NCBI GenBank assembly: GCA_937988775.1
Contig: CALKHP010000030.1
Location: forward strand, 248,001-312,000
Direction of reading: 5' to 3'
Length of the DNA: 64,000 nucleotides
From: an uncultured Alphaproteobacteria bacterium
GTDB taxonomy: Bacteria > Pseudomonadota > Alphaproteobacteria > Rhizobiales > Beijerinckiaceae
In this document: piece after piece, positions 22,869 through 30,313 of the stretch
Layout of the letters: each line of letters opens with the position of its first letter
Numbering within the stretch: the first letter of the stretch is position 1
Translations under genes and position numbers: made by a program
The notes under the pieces: model-generated
What the model was told of the DNA's origin: nothing
Seen by the model: only the letters and a program-made list of their open reading frames with translations
Databases searched by the model: none

Positions 22869-23567
22869 TTACTGCACACGCACGGTGCGTTGCGGCTCCT
22901 GCGAGGAGAGGTCCGCGAGCACGGTTTCGCCGGCAATCGCCCGCTGGCCGACGCCGACAAGCGGTTGCGCGCCTTCCGGGAAATACACATCCACCCGCGA
23001 GCCGAAACGGATCAGGCCGAAGCGCTCGCCGGCGGCGAGGCTCTCGCCCTCCTTACGGAACATCACGATGCGGCGCGCCACGAGACCGGCGATCTGCACG
23101 GTGCCGAAGCGGCCATAGGGCGTCTCGAACACGATGCCGTTGCGCTCGTTATCCTCGCTCGCCTTGTCGAGATCGGCGCTGAGGAACAAGCCGGCGCGAT
23201 AGGCGATCTTGACGATGCGTCCGGAAATCGGCGCGCGGTTCACATGGCAATCGAAGACATTCATGAACACCGAGACGCGCGGCAGCGGAGTGTTGCCAAG
23301 GCCGAGTTCGACCGGCGGCACGAAGGTGCCGACCGTGTCGATGCGGCCATCGGCCGGGCTGACGACCAACCCGTCGCGGGCCGGCGTGACGCGCTGCGGA
23401 TCACGGAAGAAATAGGCGCACCAGGCGGTGAGGATCCAGCCGATCCAGCCCAGTGGCGTCCAGAGCCAGCCAAGCAGCAGCGCCGCGACCGCGAAAAGAG
23501 CCACGAACAGATAGCCCTCGGGGTGGATGGGCGAAAGCGTCTGGCGGATGGAAGCGGCGACCGACAT
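22869..23567 (-). CDS. psd: Phosphatidylserine decarboxylase proenzyme
   Basis: Psd converts phosphatidylserine to phosphatidylethanolamine. The 232-residue product is the short alphaproteobacterial form, with a hydrophobic segment at residues 19-50, FFRDPQRVTPARDGLVVSPADG, FMNVFDCHVNRAP, and the self-cleavage site G189-S190 in RFGSRVDVYFP, where Ser becomes the pyruvoyl cofactor. The family often reads LGST or FGSRVD here, so processing is expected. ATG at 23567 fits. It is the first gene of the psd-pssA pair; 400 repeat-rich bases lie upstream. Confidence 0.95.
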   Translation of the reverse strand: MSVAASIRQTLSPIHPEGYLFVALFAVAALLLGWLWTPLGWIGWILTAWCAYFFRDPQRVTPARDGLVVSPADGRIDTVGTFVPPVELGLGNTPLPRVSVFMNVFDCHVNRAPISGRIVKIAYRAGLFLSADLDKASEDNERNGIVFETPYGRFGTVQIAGLVARRIVMFRKEGESLAAGERFGLIRFGSRVDVYFPEGAQPLVGVGQRAIAGETVLADLSSQEPQRTVRVQ

Positions 23568-23968
23568 GCAATTACTCCGATTGCCGCCTCGATTAGCGCA
23601 GCCACGGCCCGATGGCTAGAGAAACGGATGAAACGGGGTTGCGAGAAGGCGGGACGCCGGGTCAAGACCGGCACAGGACAGGCTCCCCGGGTCGTTTTAT
23701 CTCGGCCGTGAACCGGAAGGAGGTAAACCGCCCGCCTTTCGGATCGGGATGGGCCGGATGAACCGGCCCATGACGGCGGGGGAAAAGCCGCAAACGCTTC
23801 AGCCGTCATCGGCCGGCTTGACCGGCCGATTCCGCTTCAGAATGCCTCACCGTGATGAGTGTCATTCCCGACGCGCCTCGGCGCGGTCGGGAATCCAGGA
23901 GCCGCTGGCGCCTTTGGTCCCGGATTCCCGCCTGCGCGGGAATGACAGCCGGGAATGGCGCGGGCCTC
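23568..23968. repeat. Repeat-rich spacer between psd and FAD dehydrogenase genes
   Basis: This 401-base spacer has no credible gene. At 23738-23840 is a BIME-like pair: GGGCCGGATGAACCGGCCC with an opposing CGGCCGGCTTGACCGGCCG. At 23859-23949 an inverted pair of CATTCCCG-type units follows (GTCATTCCCGACGCGCC ... GCGCGGGAATGACAG), with GGATTCCCGCC and GGGAATCCAGG as inner arms. A CGCCGGGTCAAGACCGGCAC unit lies near 23652-23671. The psd promoter must lie in 23568-23640. Confidence 0.72.
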
Positions 23969-26890
23969 TTACGCCAGCGCGCGCTCCAGCACGCGCGCGA
24001 CGTGGATCGGCTCGCGGCCGCCGAGTTCGCCGATCTGGTGGCGGCAGGAGGTGCCGTCGGCGACGATGAGCGCATCGGCGGGTGCGGCGCGCACCGCCGG
24101 CAGCAGCGTCAGTTCGGCCATCGCTTTCGAGACCTCGGCCGTCTCGACCTGCAGCCCGAAGGCGCCGGCCATGCCGCAGCAACTGGTCTCGATCGTCTCG
24201 ACGGCGAGGTCCGGCACCAGCCGCAGCACCTTTTCCACCGCGCCCATGGCCCCGAAGGATTTCTGGTGGCAATGGCCATGCAGTCGCGCCTCGCTTGCTA
24301 CCGGCTTGAGCGCCAGATTCAGGCGGCCGGCATCGGCCTCGCGCGCCAGAAACTCCTCGAACAGCACGGCTTGCACCGCGACCTGGCCGGCTGCTTCATC
24401 CTGCGGCAGCAGCGCCGGCACCTCGTCGCGGAACGACAACAGGCAGGACGGCTCGAGCCCGATGATCGGCACGCCGCGCGCCGCATAGGGCGCAAACGCC
24501 GCGAGAGCGCGCCGCGCCTCGGCCTTGGCCTCCTCCGGCAGGCCGATGGCGAGATAGGTGCGGCCGCAGCACAGCGGGCGGCCATTGTCGGGCGGCTTGG
24601 GCAGATGCACGCGGTAGCCGGCGGCCACCAGCACGGCAATCGCCGCATGCAGGTTCTCCGGCTCGTGGTAGCGGTTGAACGTGTCGGCGAACAGTGCCAC
24701 CTCCGGGCCGTCCTCCGGCCCGAAAGCGCTTTCGACCGGCGCGAAGATATCGCGGCGCCACACCGGCAGGCGGCGGCCGGCGCTGAAACCGGCAAGGCGC
24801 TCGGAAAGACGCGCCAGCACCGGCACGCGGTCGCGCAGGTTCATCAGCCACGGCACGCGCGCCGCCCACGGCGCATAGCGCGGCAGATGGGCGATCAGCC
24901 GGTCGCGCAATGACAGGCCGTGTTTCTTGGTGCGCGCGGCGGAGACCTCGATCTTCATGCGCGCCATGTCGACGCCGGTCGGGCATTCGCGCCGGCACGC
25001 CTTGCACGAGACGCACAGTTGCATCGCCTCGGCCATCTCATCCGAGGCGAGCGCATCCGGCCCCAACTGGCCGCTCAAGGCGAGGCGCAGCGTGTTGGCG
25101 CGCCCGCGCGTCACGTCGCGCTCGTTGCGCGTCACGCGATAAGACGGGCACATCACGCCGCCGACCGCCTTGCGGCAGGCGCCGTTATTGTTGCACATCT
25201 CGACAGCGCCCTGGAAACCGCCGCCGCTGCCGGGAAATGCCGACCAGTCGAGCGCCGGCACGAGGTCGGCCGGCTGATAATTCTGATGGAAGCGCAGCAG
25301 CCGACGCTCGTCGAAACGCGGCGCATCGACGATCTTGCCCGGGTTGAGCAGCCCGTCCGGGTCGAAGCGGCTCTTGACCTTGCCGAAGGCGGTGACGATC
25401 TCCGGCCCGAACATCGGCAGGTGGAACTCGGAGCGCGAGATGCCGTCGCCATGCTCTCCGGAATGCGAGCCCTTGTAGTCACGCACCAGCGCGAACGCCT
25501 CCTCGGCAATCGCGCGCATCGCGGCGAGGTCCTTGTCGAGCTTGAGGTTGAGCACCGGGCGCACATGCAGGCAGCCTTCGGAGGCGTGCGCGTACCAGGT
25601 GCCGGAGGTGCCGTACTTCTCGAAGACGCGCGTCAGCCGCTCGGTATATTCGGCGAGATGCGGCAGCGGCACGGCGCAATCCTCGATGAACGACACCGGC
25701 TTGCGGGCATCCTTCATCGACATCATGATGTTGAGGCCGGAGGTGCGCAGGTTGGCGATCTCGCCCTGCAACCCGGCATCGAACACATCGACGACGCCGC
25801 CCCATTTGCGCCCGGCCCTGTCCCAGCCGAAGCCGAGATCGGCCATCACGTCATGCAGGTGCTGCAGGCGGTGGCGGTTTTCGGCCTCGTCCTCGGCGAA
25901 CTCGACGAGCAGCAACGCCTCCGGCTTGCCGCGCACGAATTTCTCCAGCGTCGGCCGGAACATGGCGATGTCGCCGGCCAGCGCCAGCATGGTCTTGTCG
26001 ACCAGTTCGACGGCGATCGGCTTGAGCTTGACGAGATGCTGGGCGGCATCCATCGCCTCGTAGAACGAGCCGAAATGGCACACGCCGAGCCCGCGCTTGC
26101 CGAGCAGCGGCCACAGCTTCAGTTCGATTGCCGTCGAATAAGCGAGCGTGCCCTCCGAGCCGACCAGCAAGTGCGCCATGTTATGCGTGGCGGCATTCGG
26201 CACCAGCGCGTCGAGATTATAGCCGCCGACGCGGCGCTGCACCTTTGGGAAGCGGGCGGCGACCTGATCGGCCATCTCGGTGCCGAGGTCGAGCATATCG
26301 CCGAACAGCGCGCGCGCCGGTTCCGGGACGCCGGGCAATCCGGCCGCGACCTCGCCGAACCGCATCGCGGTGCCATCAGCCAGCACCGCGTCGATGGCGA
26401 TGGTGTTGTCGCGCATCGTGCCGTAGCGCAGCGAGCGCCCGCCGCAGGAATTGTTGCCGGCCATGCCGCCAATGGTGGCGCGCGTCGCGGTCGAGACATC
26501 GACCGGGAACCATAGCCCGTGCTGCTTGAGCTGGCGGTTGAGATCGTCGAGCACGATGCCCGGCTGCACCACGCAGCGCTGGCCCGCGACGTCGAGATCG
26601 AGCACCTTGTTGAGGTGCTTGGAGCCGTCGATGACCAGCGTCTCGTTGATGGTCTGGCCGCATTGCGAGGTGCCCCCGCCGCGCGCCGTCACCGGAATGC
26701 CCTCCCCGCGCGCGATCTCCAGCGCGGTGAGCGCCTCCTCCATCGTCTGCGGCACCACCACGCCCTGCGGCATGATCTGGTAGGCCGAGGCGTCGGTGGC
26801 GTAACGGCCACGGTCGGCAGCGCCGAACAGCACCTCGCCCTTGAGAGCTTTGCGCAGGCGGCGCTCGAGCGATGGCAGCATGACGGTCAT
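23969..26890 (-). CDS. FAD/Fe-S 2-hydroxyacid dehydrogenase (GlcD-GlcF fusion, YdiJ-like)
   Basis: A 973-residue fusion of an FAD-linked oxidase and an iron-sulfur subunit. The N-terminal half has a PCMH-type FAD-binding domain (VTARGGGTSQCGQTINETLV, GMAGNNSCGGRSLRYGTM) and the FAD-oxidase C-terminal domain (SGEHGDGISRSEFHLPMFG). The C-terminal half has one ferredoxin-like motif CVSCKACRRECPTGVDMAR and a CCG domain (HCHQKSFG, SCCGMAGAFGL). This is the arrangement of E. coli YdiJ, reported as a D-2-hydroxyglutarate dehydrogenase; D-lactate or glycolate oxidation is an alternative. ATG at 26890 (MTVMLPSLERRL) is preferred over 26881. The gene is divergent from the serine-glyoxylate aminotransferase. 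Confidence 0.88.
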   Translation of the reverse strand: MTVMLPSLERRLRKALKGEVLFGAADRGRYATDASAYQIMPQGVVVPQTMEEALTALEIARGEGIPVTARGGGTSQCGQTINETLVIDGSKHLNKVLDLDVAGQRCVVQPGIVLDDLNRQLKQHGLWFPVDVSTATRATIGGMAGNNSCGGRSLRYGTMRDNTIAIDAVLADGTAMRFGEVAAGLPGVPEPARALFGDMLDLGTEMADQVAARFPKVQRRVGGYNLDALVPNAATHNMAHLLVGSEGTLAYSTAIELKLWPLLGKRGLGVCHFGSFYEAMDAAQHLVKLKPIAVELVDKTMLALAGDIAMFRPTLEKFVRGKPEALLLVEFAEDEAENRHRLQHLHDVMADLGFGWDRAGRKWGGVVDVFDAGLQGEIANLRTSGLNIMMSMKDARKPVSFIEDCAVPLPHLAEYTERLTRVFEKYGTSGTWYAHASEGCLHVRPVLNLKLDKDLAAMRAIAEEAFALVRDYKGSHSGEHGDGISRSEFHLPMFGPEIVTAFGKVKSRFDPDGLLNPGKIVDAPRFDERRLLRFHQNYQPADLVPALDWSAFPGSGGGFQGAVEMCNNNGACRKAVGGVMCPSYRVTRNERDVTRGRANTLRLALSGQLGPDALASDEMAEAMQLCVSCKACRRECPTGVDMARMKIEVSAARTKKHGLSLRDRLIAHLPRYAPWAARVPWLMNLRDRVPVLARLSERLAGFSAGRRLPVWRRDIFAPVESAFGPEDGPEVALFADTFNRYHEPENLHAAIAVLVAAGYRVHLPKPPDNGRPLCCGRTYLAIGLPEEAKAEARRALAAFAPYAARGVPIIGLEPSCLLSFRDEVPALLPQDEAAGQVAVQAVLFEEFLAREADAGRLNLALKPVASEARLHGHCHQKSFGAMGAVEKVLRLVPDLAVETIETSCCGMAGAFGLQVETAEVSKAMAELTLLPAVRAAPADALIVADGTSCRHQIGELGGREPIHVARVLERALA

Positions 26891-27179
26891 GGTGTTCCTG
26901 ACTCTGGCGTCCCCGGACCCGGCATGTTCTGGCCGGCGCAAACGGGTTGTTGCATTTTGAATTCAAAATTCATAATGATATTGCCAGAGGATTGGCAAGA
27001 CATTCTTGAAAGGGTGCGGCGCGCTTACCCCGGATTTAATCCCAGCCCCGTTTGCCAACGGGATTCTGGGGCCCGGCTCAAGGCCGAGACAAGGCGGCGG
27101 TGACGCTTCACGACGAGATTCCGCGCATCCGCGCAACCATTTGAAACGCAACGACAACAGAGACCACGGAGAGCCCACC
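26891..27179. promoter_or_regulatory. Divergent regulatory region with two dyads
   Basis: This 289-base region separates the FAD dehydrogenase and aminotransferase genes. ATTTTGAATTCAAAAT at 26954-26969 is a perfect 16-base palindrome, and TTGCCA at 26981-26986 pairs with TGGCAA at 26993-26998. Both fall in a local AT-rich segment (26950-27005). The remainder, 27010-27170, is featureless apart from GGGGCCCGGCTCAAGGCCGAGACAAGG near 27068. The aminotransferase Shine-Dalgarno GGAGAG is at about 27168-27173. Confidence 0.6.
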
Positions 27180-28379
27180 ATGTCCCACTATCGCGCCGGC
27201 CGGCATTTCCTGCAAATCCCTGGCCCCACTCCTGTTCCGGACCGTATCCTGCGCGCCATGGACATGCCGGTGCTCGACCATCGCGGGCCGGATTTCCAGG
27301 AACTCGGCCGCAGCGTACTCGCCGGCATCAAGACGATCTTCAAGACCAAGCAGCCGGTGATCATCTATCCCGCCTCCGGGACAGGTGCCTGGGAAGCCTC
27401 GCTCGTCAACACACTGTCGCCCGGCGACACGGTGCTGATGTACGAGACCGGGCATTTCGCCGCGCTGTGGAAAAACCTCGCCCTCAAGCTCGGCCTGAAG
27501 CCGGAATTCATCAGCTCGGACTGGCGCTCGGGCGCCGATGCCAACGCCATCGAGAGCCGCCTGCGCGCCGATTCGGGCCACGCCATCAAGGCGGTGTGCG
27601 TGGTGCATAACGAGACCTCGACGGGCGCGACCTCGCGCATTGACGAGGTGCGTGCGGCGATCGACGCGGCGAAGCATCCAGCGCTGCTGATGGTCGATAC
27701 GATTTCCTCTCTTGGCTCGGTCGATTACCGGCACGACGAATGGGGCGTCGACGTGACGATCGCCGGCTCGCAGAAGGGGCTGATGCTGCCGCCCGGCCTG
27801 TCGTTCAACGCGATCAGCGAGAAGGCGCTCGCCGCCTCCAAGACCGCGAAGCTGCCGAAGGCGTTCTGGTCGTGGGAGGACATGCTGCCGCATAATGCCA
27901 ACGGCTTCTTCCCCTACACGCCCGCGACCACCTTGCTCTACGGGCTCGACGAGGCGATTAAGATGCTGCACGAGGAAGGCCTGCCGCAGGTGTTCGCGCG
28001 CCACGAGCGGCTGGCCGAGGCGACGCGCCGCGCCGTGCAAGGCTGGGGCCTCGAGATCCTGTGCCGCGACCCGAAATACTACTCGCCCGTGCTGACCACC
28101 GTGATGACGCCGGAGGGCCATAACGCCGACACGCTGCGCAAGGTCGCGCTCGAGCATTTCGACATCTCGCTCGGCACCGGCCTGTCGAAACTCGCCGGCA
28201 AGGCGTTCCGCATCGGCCATCTCGGCTCGACCAACGAACTCACGGTGATCGGCGCGCTCGCCGGCGTCGAGATGGCGCTGCAACTGGCCGACATCCCGCA
28301 CCAGACCGGCGGCGTGCACAGCGCCATGCGGCACCTGACCGAAGCCGCGCGGGCCCCGGCCGCGAGGGCAGCGGAATAG
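27180..28379 (+). CDS. sgaA: Serine--glyoxylate aminotransferase (class V)
   Basis: This PLP enzyme transfers the amino group of serine to glyoxylate, giving hydroxypyruvate and glycine. The 399-residue product opens RHFLQIPGPTPVPDRILRAM, has the family loop YPASGTGAWEASLVN near residue 63, VDTISSLGSVDYRHDEWGVD and the PLP lysine K199 in TIAGSQKGLMLPPG; it ends with GTGLSKLAGKAFRIGHLG. These match the serine-glyoxylate group of Methylobacterium and Hyphomicrobium rather than alanine-glyoxylate forms, though substrate range is broad. GGAGAGCCCACC precedes ATG 27180. It is followed after 5 bases by a GntR regulator. Confidence 0.9.
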   Translation: MSHYRAGRHFLQIPGPTPVPDRILRAMDMPVLDHRGPDFQELGRSVLAGIKTIFKTKQPVIIYPASGTGAWEASLVNTLSPGDTVLMYETGHFAALWKNLALKLGLKPEFISSDWRSGADANAIESRLRADSGHAIKAVCVVHNETSTGATSRIDEVRAAIDAAKHPALLMVDTISSLGSVDYRHDEWGVDVTIAGSQKGLMLPPGLSFNAISEKALAASKTAKLPKAFWSWEDMLPHNANGFFPYTPATTLLYGLDEAIKMLHEEGLPQVFARHERLAEATRRAVQGWGLEILCRDPKYYSPVLTTVMTPEGHNADTLRKVALEHFDISLGTGLSKLAGKAFRIGHLGSTNELTVIGALAGVEMALQLADIPHQTGGVHSAMRHLTEAARAPAARAAE

Positions 28380-28384
28380 CGCCG

Positions 28385-29068
28385 ATGGCCGTGCAACCGC
28401 TGATCGCCCGGCGCAGTTTGCATGACGAGATCGTCACGCGCCTGCGCGACATGATCATCGAGGGCACGCTCAAGCCGGGCACGAAAGTGCCCGAGCGTGA
28501 GTTGTGCCTGCAATTCGGCGTGTCGCGCACACCGATGCGCGAGGCGCTCAAGGTGCTGGCGGCGGAAGGGTTGCTTGACCTGCCGCCCAATCGCGGCGCC
28601 ATCGTCTCGCGCATCCGCCCGGAGGAAATCGAGGAGTTGTTCCCGATCATGGGCGCGCTCGAGGCGCTGGCCGGCGAACTCGCCTGCACCCGCATCGACG
28701 AGGCGCAAATCGCGGCCATCGCCCGGCTGCATGCCGAGATGGTCGGGCATTTCGAGCGCGGCGCCTGGGCGCCCTATACCAAGCTCAACCGGCGCATCCA
28801 CGAGGCGATCTTCGCGGCCGCCGGCAATGCCGCACTCGCCGGCCTGTATCAGGGCCTGCTGGTGCGCACCCATAGCGTGCGCTTCCTCGCGCAGCGCTCG
28901 CAGGCGCGCTGGCAGGAGGCGGTCGACGACCACGTCGCCATCCTCGCGGCGCTCGAAGCCCGCGACGGCCCGCGCCTCGCGAACCTGCTGCGCCAGCACC
29001 TGACGCACAAGGCCGCGATGGTGCGCGAAGCGATCGAACGGCTCTATGAGGATGTCACGGCGGCGTGA
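28385..29068 (+). CDS. GntR family regulator, FCD subfamily
   Basis: A 227-residue transcription factor with an N-terminal winged helix (LRDMIIEGTLKPGTKVPERE, then FGVSRTPMREALKVLAAEGL) and a C-terminal FCD ligand-binding domain with the metal-site histidines in NRRIHEAIF, DDHVAILAAL and RQHLTHKAAM. FCD regulators usually sense small organic acids. It starts 5 bases after the aminotransferase, so it is in the same transcript, and may control both that gene and the divergent FAD dehydrogenase through the dyads at 26954-26998. The ligand is inferred, not shown. Confidence 0.9.
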   Translation: MAVQPLIARRSLHDEIVTRLRDMIIEGTLKPGTKVPERELCLQFGVSRTPMREALKVLAAEGLLDLPPNRGAIVSRIRPEEIEELFPIMGALEALAGELACTRIDEAQIAAIARLHAEMVGHFERGAWAPYTKLNRRIHEAIFAAAGNAALAGLYQGLLVRTHSVRFLAQRSQARWQEAVDDHVAILAALEARDGPRLANLLRQHLTHKAAMVREAIERLYEDVTAA

Positions 29069-29263
29069 GGCCCGCCCAGGATCGCGCGAGCGGCTGGGCC
29101 CCGGATCAAGTCCGGGGCAAGATGCCTGAAACATTGCCGTCTTGTGCCGGGCTTGACCCGGCACCCAATCCACCTCTCGACCTCATCCTGAGCTTGTCGA
29201 AGGATGGTTCAGCGCCCTCTGGAACATCCTTCGACAAGCTCAGGATGAGGTGGAGATTGGGAT
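29069..29263. repeat. Convergent spacer with repeat pairs
   Basis: Between the convergent gntR and fdsD genes, 29093-29165 holds facing units GGATCAAGTCCGGGGCAAGA and GCCGGGCTTGACCCGGCA, and 29180-29252 holds a near-perfect inverted pair CTCATCCTGAGCTTGTCGAA / TTCGACAAGCTCAGGATGAG. The second pair can form a very long hairpin and may act as a bidirectional terminator. No gene is present. Confidence 0.75.
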
Positions 29264-29494
29264 TTACCTCTCCCGCAAGCGCCCCAACGCCTCGACCACG
29301 ACCGGATCGAGCCCGTCGCCGCCGCGATCGAGATGAGCGAGGATGCGCGCGCGCATGTCCCGCCCCCAGAACTTGCGCAGGTGGTCGGCGATGCCCGGCA
29401 CCGCGACATCATGCGGGTAGGTCTTGAAGAAGCTGGCGATCTGGTTCGCCATGTGGATGAGCTTTTCCGGCCGGCCGGTTGGTGTCTGGCTCAT
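29264..29494 (-). CDS. fdsD: Formate dehydrogenase delta subunit
   Basis: FdsD is a small subunit of the cytosolic NAD-dependent molybdenum formate dehydrogenase, thought to help assembly or stability of the complex. The 76-residue product has KLIHMANQIASFF and the conserved AVPGIADHLRKFWGRDMRARIL, the family signature. It overlaps the 3' end of fdhD by 4 bases, so it is the last gene of the fdsG-B-A-fdhD-fdsD operon. Confidence 0.93.
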   Translation of the reverse strand: MSQTPTGRPEKLIHMANQIASFFKTYPHDVAVPGIADHLRKFWGRDMRARILAHLDRGGDGLDPVVVEALGRLRER

Positions 29495-30309
29495 GCGGCG
29501 CCCTTTCGTGCAACCTCGGGCAGCGCGCCCTGAAACACAAGCGCCGAATCCTGGCGCGCCACCGCAATCAGGCCGAGGCCGAGCGCTTGTGCCCGGTCGA
29601 GCGCCAGCGAAGTCGGCGCCGAGACCGCGACGAGGTGATGCGCGCCGAAACGCGCCGCTTTCTCGACCATTTCGAACGAGCAGCGGCTGGTGATGAGCAG
29701 GAATCCGCCGGCCGGGTCCTGCCCGGCCCGCAGCAGCGCGCCGATGAGTTTGTCGAGCGCATTGTGCCGGCCGACATCCTCGCGCACCAGGCGGATACCA
29801 CCGTCGAGATCACACCACGCTGCGCCATGCACGGCCCGCGTCAGGTCGTTCAGCGGCTGATGGTTGTCGAGGTCGTGCACGGCGCGTGCCACGGCCTCGA
29901 CCGCCAGCACCGGCGCGGCGCCGGCGGGCCGCGCCGCCTCGGGCAAATCGTCGAGCGAGCCGATGCCGCACAGGCCGCAACCGGTGCGGCCGGACAGGCT
30001 GCGCGTGCGGGCGAGATGCTTCCTGAACCGGTCCGGCGATAGCGATACGGTCACGCGCCAGCCCTTGTCGGCCTCCTCGACCAAGATGTCGCGGATTTCT
30101 TCGTGCTGCTCGATGATGCCCTCGGTCAGACTGAAACCGGTGACGAAATCCTCGAAATCGTCCGGCGTCGCCATCATCACCGCGTAGGGCACGTTGCCGT
30201 AGACAATGCTGACCGGCGCCTCGACCGGCACGGCGCACGTCAGGCTGATACTTTCCTGGCGCGCAAAGCCGATCGAGCGCGCCGGCACCGCCCTGCTGGT
30301 CGCAGCCAT
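29491..30309 (-). CDS. fdhD: Formate dehydrogenase accessory sulfurtransferase FdhD
   Basis: FdhD (FdsC in Rhodobacter) carries sulfur to the bis-MGD molybdenum cofactor of formate dehydrogenase. The 272-residue product has the conserved cysteine loop with C111 and C114 in GRTGCGLCG, VREDVGRHNALDKLIGALL, and ITSRCSFEMVEKAARFG. ATG at 30309 (MAATSRAVPA) lies 4 bases downstream of the fdsA stop and fits family size. It overlaps fdsD at its 3' end. Placing the maturase inside the structural operon secures stoichiometric cofactor sulfuration. Confidence 0.94.
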   Translation of the reverse strand: MAATSRAVPARSIGFARQESISLTCAVPVEAPVSIVYGNVPYAVMMATPDDFEDFVTGFSLTEGIIEQHEEIRDILVEEADKGWRVTVSLSPDRFRKHLARTRSLSGRTGCGLCGIGSLDDLPEAARPAGAAPVLAVEAVARAVHDLDNHQPLNDLTRAVHGAAWCDLDGGIRLVREDVGRHNALDKLIGALLRAGQDPAGGFLLITSRCSFEMVEKAARFGAHHLVAVSAPTSLALDRAQALGLGLIAVARQDSALVFQGALPEVARKGAA

Positions 30310-30313
30310 GGCG

